From contig JBKPDO010000116.1 of NCBI GenBank assembly GCA_046727955.1, positions 1 through 13,168 on the forward strand: a stretch of 13,168 nt of DNA, in the 5' to 3' direction. Below, piece by piece: positions 11,670 through 13,168 of the stretch (its first letter is position 1; each line of letters begins with the position of its first letter). A program made the translations under genes and the position numbers. Source of the DNA: DASVXQ01 sp046727955. Lineage in GTDB: Bacteria; Actinomycetota; CALGFH01. The notes beneath the pieces are model-generated. The model was not told the origin of the DNA. It did no database searches and saw only the letters and a program-made list of their open reading frames with translations.

Positions 11670-12344
11670 ATGACCACCCGGCACGGCGAAGTCCAAGAGT
11701 GGATCGCACACTACACGGCCCGCCCACCACAGAACGGATGTATCTGGTGGCCGTTCTCGGTGACCAACACCGGCCACGCTCGGGCCTGGAGCCCTCGGAC
11801 CAAGCGTATAGACTCCGCCTACCGCGTCGTCTGGGAAGCGGTGTACGGCGTGCCCTTCCCTGCTCCGGAAGCCTGCCATTCGTGCGGCAATGGACACCTT
11901 GGGTGCGTCAACCATCGGCACGTTGACCCCGGGAACCACCAGGACAACATGGCTGACCGACGCGAGGACGGCCGCGATGCCATCGGCAGCGCGCACGGTC
12001 GGGCAGTGCTTGACGAGGCGGATGTCGCTCAGATCTGTGAGCGCCTAGCGGCTGGCCATCCGTCGCGTCGAATCGCTGCCGAGTTTGGCATCAGCGCAAC
12101 CACTATCGGCGAGATCTGGCGCGGTGAGAAGTGGACTCACGTTGCTGCTTCGCGTCTTGCAGATACCACACGCGCATGCGAGGAGTGCGGAACGCCGCTT
12201 CCGTCGAGCCGGCAAGCTGGGAAGCGATACTGCGGCCGTACCTGCATCAATCGTGTCAGCGGCCGGAGGCGTGCTGAGCGCCAACGGCAAGCCAAGCCCT
12301 CTTCGCCTGCGTGGCCTGCGGCTGGACCGGCAACGCCGACGTAA
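11670..12344 (+). CDS. HNH homing-endonuclease-like protein with HTH and C-terminal zinc-ribbon-like motif
   Basis: 224 residues from the ATG at 11670. Residues 20-95 form an HNH_3-type nuclease core as in phage and intron endonucleases: CIWWPF (24-29), AYRVVWEAVYGVPFP (50-64), ACHSCGNGHLGCVNHRHVDP (69-87) and NHQDN (89-93), with the expected His, Asn and His plus structural Cys residues. Residues 114-157 are a helix-turn-helix (LDEADVAQICERLAAGHPSR then RIAAEFGISATTIGEIWRG), the usual DNA-recognition module of such enzymes. Residues 170-192 have CEEC..CGRTC spacing, suggesting a zinc-binding finger. The last ~15 residues read into the tnpB 3' remnant in another frame, so the natural stop was probably lost. 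It sits exactly where the body of tnpB should be. Predicted role: site-specific DNA cleavage that promotes spread or retention of its host locus; target unknown. Confidence 0.85.
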   Translation: MTTRHGEVQEWIAHYTARPPQNGCIWWPFSVTNTGHARAWSPRTKRIDSAYRVVWEAVYGVPFPAPEACHSCGNGHLGCVNHRHVDPGNHQDNMADRREDGRDAIGSAHGRAVLDEADVAQICERLAAGHPSRRIAAEFGISATTIGEIWRGEKWTHVAASRLADTTRACEECGTPLPSSRQAGKRYCGRTCINRVSGRRRAERQRQAKPSSPAWPAAGPATPT

Positions 12345-12448
12345 ACGCGGCCAGGAACATCGCGGCGGGGCACGCCGTGACTGCGCGGGGAGGCCCAGGG
12401 TTGCCTGAGCCGGCGAACCGCGAACCGCCCCTGCGCTGCTCGGCGTAG
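12290..12448 (+). pseudogene. tnpB: TnpB C-terminal remnant
   Basis: In a frame different from that of the HNH gene, SQALFACVACGWTGNADVNA then ARNIAAGHAVTARGG leads to a TAG at 12446-12448. This is the last part of TnpB: the CxxC end of the zinc-finger insert, and the RuvC III motif with its catalytic Asp (NADVNAARNI). The RuvC I and II motifs are gone. The overlap with the HNH gene is about 55 bases. This region normally overlaps the 5' part of the omega RNA, which may explain why it has been kept. Confidence 0.85.
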
Positions 12449-12484
12449 GAATCCCCGGCTTGATTCAGGCCGGGGGGATGCCAA
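12300..12484 (+). ncRNA. Putative omega RNA (right-end RNA) region of the IS605-like element
   Basis: In active elements the guide RNA of TnpB is transcribed from the 3' end of tnpB through the right end, and the guide is taken from the flanking DNA. Here the end of tnpB, the terminal hairpin and the tail up to 12484 are all kept although tnpB is destroyed. The guide would begin at about 12485, in the SLOG-like gene. Transcription is not shown by the sequence; the call rests on homology of layout. Confidence 0.4.
12453..12475 (+). repeat. Right-end hairpin CCCCGGC-N9-GCCGGGG of the IS605-like element
   Basis: Perfect 7-bp stem (12453-12459 with 12469-12475), starting four bases after the tnpB stop and followed by GGATGCCAAG. 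This order (TAG, GGAAT, C-rich stem, G-rich stem, GATG) is the usual right end of IS605-type elements, recognised as single-stranded DNA by TnpA and also part of the guide RNA scaffold. Confidence 0.82.
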
Positions 12485-12718
12485 GACGAACTGTTCGCCA
12501 AGGCGAAGCTCGTCGAGCGGCTGCCGTTCGTGGAATCAACCGAGCGGGCGCATCTTGCGGCGGGGCAGGTGGTGGTTGATCGCAGCGAGCGCCTGGTGGC
12601 GGTGTGGGACGGCAAGCCCGCCCGTGGCATCGGCGGAACCGCCGACATCGTCAGCTACGCCCGTCAGAAGGGCGTGCCCGTCGCCGTGGTGTGGCCCGAG
12701 GGCGCTGCACGCGAGTAG
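12485..12718 (+). pseudogene. SLOG/LOG-like nucleotide-binding protein, C-terminal fragment
   Basis: The frame runs from the IS605-like right end at 12485 to a TAG at 12716-12718 (77 residues), with a GTG at 12530 as an internal codon. It reads DELFAKAKLVERLPF, then AGQVVVDRSERLVAVWDGKP, ARGIGGTADIVSYARQKGVP and VAVVWPEGAARE. The pattern D..(L/V)(I/V)AVWDG.PARG.GGTADIV.YAR is typical of Rossmann-like SLOG-superfamily proteins in actinobacteria and cyanobacteria. They are thought to bind nucleotides or nucleotide-derived signals, sometimes in defence or stress systems. The N-terminal half, with the first strand and the glycine-rich turn, is missing and not found on the left side of the element, so a deletion must have accompanied or followed the insertion. 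Fold assignment is from memory of the motif. Confidence 0.62.
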
Positions 12719-13168
12719 AGCCAGCCCGGTTGGCGCAAAGTGGGCACGCTCGCCAGCAATGGCGTTCGGCATGCCCGTCGGATCTGACACTCTCCTGCAT
12801 GTCGGCGAGGCGGATCACTGGCTCGCCGTGCAGGCGCGAGTGCTGGGCGGAGATCCTGTCGCACGGGGCCGGTCTCGACCCACGTCTACGAGTCAACCCT
12901 GGGCCTTGAGGCCGTACGGGGCGGTGACGACCTCGGTCTCGTCGGCCCATCGGGCCACCACGGACAGGACGGCGAGGTGTAAAGCGCTTACCTCCCCGGG
13001 CTGGCTTGGACGGACGGCTGCGACTGACCATGACCGCGCCCGGGCTGCTCATGACCAGAGCCGGCGCCTACATCGACCCCCGCGGCACGCGGGTGGGGGC
13101 CAAGCTCATCTGACCGCTGGTGACCGCTGGCCGCATCTGGCCGGGCGGATCGAACCAGGCGCGTTCAG
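12719..13168. other. No recognisable gene; unexplained open frames
   Basis: A plus-strand frame from an ATG at 12759 stays open to the window end (about 136 codons), but its translation turns low-complexity after 35 codons. On the minus strand a frame ending at a TGA at 12893-12895 reads EVSALHLAVLSVVARWADET then EVVTAPYGLKAQG, which looks protein-like and might be the end of a gene fragment. A plus frame ending at a TGA at 13111-13113 (TMTAPGLLMTRAGAYIDPRG) is similar in quality. None matches a family I know. The decamer TGACCGCTGG is repeated in tandem at 13111-13130. Confidence 0.4.
13111..13130. repeat. Tandem decamer TGACCGCTGG x2
   Basis: Two identical adjacent copies at 13111-13120 and 13121-13130, starting at the stop codon of a short open frame. 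Probably a slippage repeat. Confidence 0.7.

Larger units (their letters stand above)
11510..12484 (+). mobile_element. IS200/IS605-like element with tnpB centre replaced by an HNH gene
   Basis: The left part carries the start of tnpB (11580-11657), the right part carries the end of tnpB (about 12290-12448) followed by the family's typical right-end hairpin and a GATGCCAAG tail at 12478-12486. No tnpA is present and about 330 codons of tnpB are missing; an HNH endonuclease-like gene lies between. The right boundary (about 12484) is well placed because the interrupted SLOG-like frame starts at 12485. The left boundary is only a guess within 11504-11570. The element would need a transposase from elsewhere to move. 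Confidence 0.62.

Noticed and set aside
11658..12290. Group I or group II intron carrying the HNH gene within tnpB
   Set aside because: Most of tnpB is missing, so splicing could not restore it, and I see no intron core elements.

Overview
This window looks like accessory DNA from a high-GC actinobacterium. The evidence is GC-rich codon use throughout, strong purine Shine-Dalgarno sites with GTG starts, and families common in actinomycetes: CGNR/ABATE regulators, NTF2-like/SnoaL proteins, RibD-type reductases, and serine/threonine kinases with an extracellular sensor. The species cannot be told from the sequence. Few genes are intact; much of the window is fragments joined by three insertion elements and several deletions.

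Left part (1-2536). The 3' end of an IS3-family element cuts into a gene for a protein with two HTH-like repeats. About 1 kb with little recognisable coding follows, apart from a possible small gene with a good ribosome binding site at 1107. Next come a 3' fragment of an aldo/keto reductase and a convergent, intact TetR-family repressor on the minus strand.

Metabolic cluster (2537-6040). Facing away from the TetR gene is a plus-strand run of small stand-alone enzymes: the tail of one isochorismatase-like hydrolase, an NTF2-like protein, a frameshifted full-length isochorismatase-like hydrolase, a second NTF2-like protein, a truncated RibD/DHFR-like reductase fused to an antisense ABC-ATPase fragment, an intact RibD/DHFR-like reductase and an intact VOC/glyoxalase-fold protein. 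The two hydrolase tails and the short sequence after their stop codons match each other, which points to an ancestral tandem duplication of a hydrolase-NTF2 pair. The TetR gene may control this set, but that is inference from layout.

Middle (6185-9389). A 1.2 kb insertion element with 13-bp perfect terminal inverted repeats carries a transposase broken by a +1 frameshift. After it lie a CGNR zinc-finger transcription factor with its own promoter-like site and the C-terminal half of a receptor serine/threonine kinase. That relic keeps the juxtamembrane segment, one membrane helix and an extracellular domain, but the kinase domain is gone.

Structured intergenic DNA (9390-10528). This stretch is rich in secondary structure: four short perfect hairpins that all have a C-GAA-G triloop, one of them inside a 14-bp stem; a family of TGACGATCCGTCA palindromes; a 12-bp perfect inverted repeat; and one small gene at 10128.

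Right part (10529-13168). An ABC-type substrate-binding fold protein without a signal peptide is followed by an unusual IS200/IS605-like element. Its ends are the first 26 codons of tnpB and the last ~50 codons of tnpB plus the terminal RNA-type hairpin, but the centre of tnpB is replaced by an HNH homing-endonuclease-like gene. Directly at its right end lies the C-terminal part of a SLOG/LOG-like nucleotide-binding protein. The last 450 bases hold no gene that I recognise. The HNH-for-TnpB replacement and the GAA-hairpin cluster are the two most interesting things in the window.
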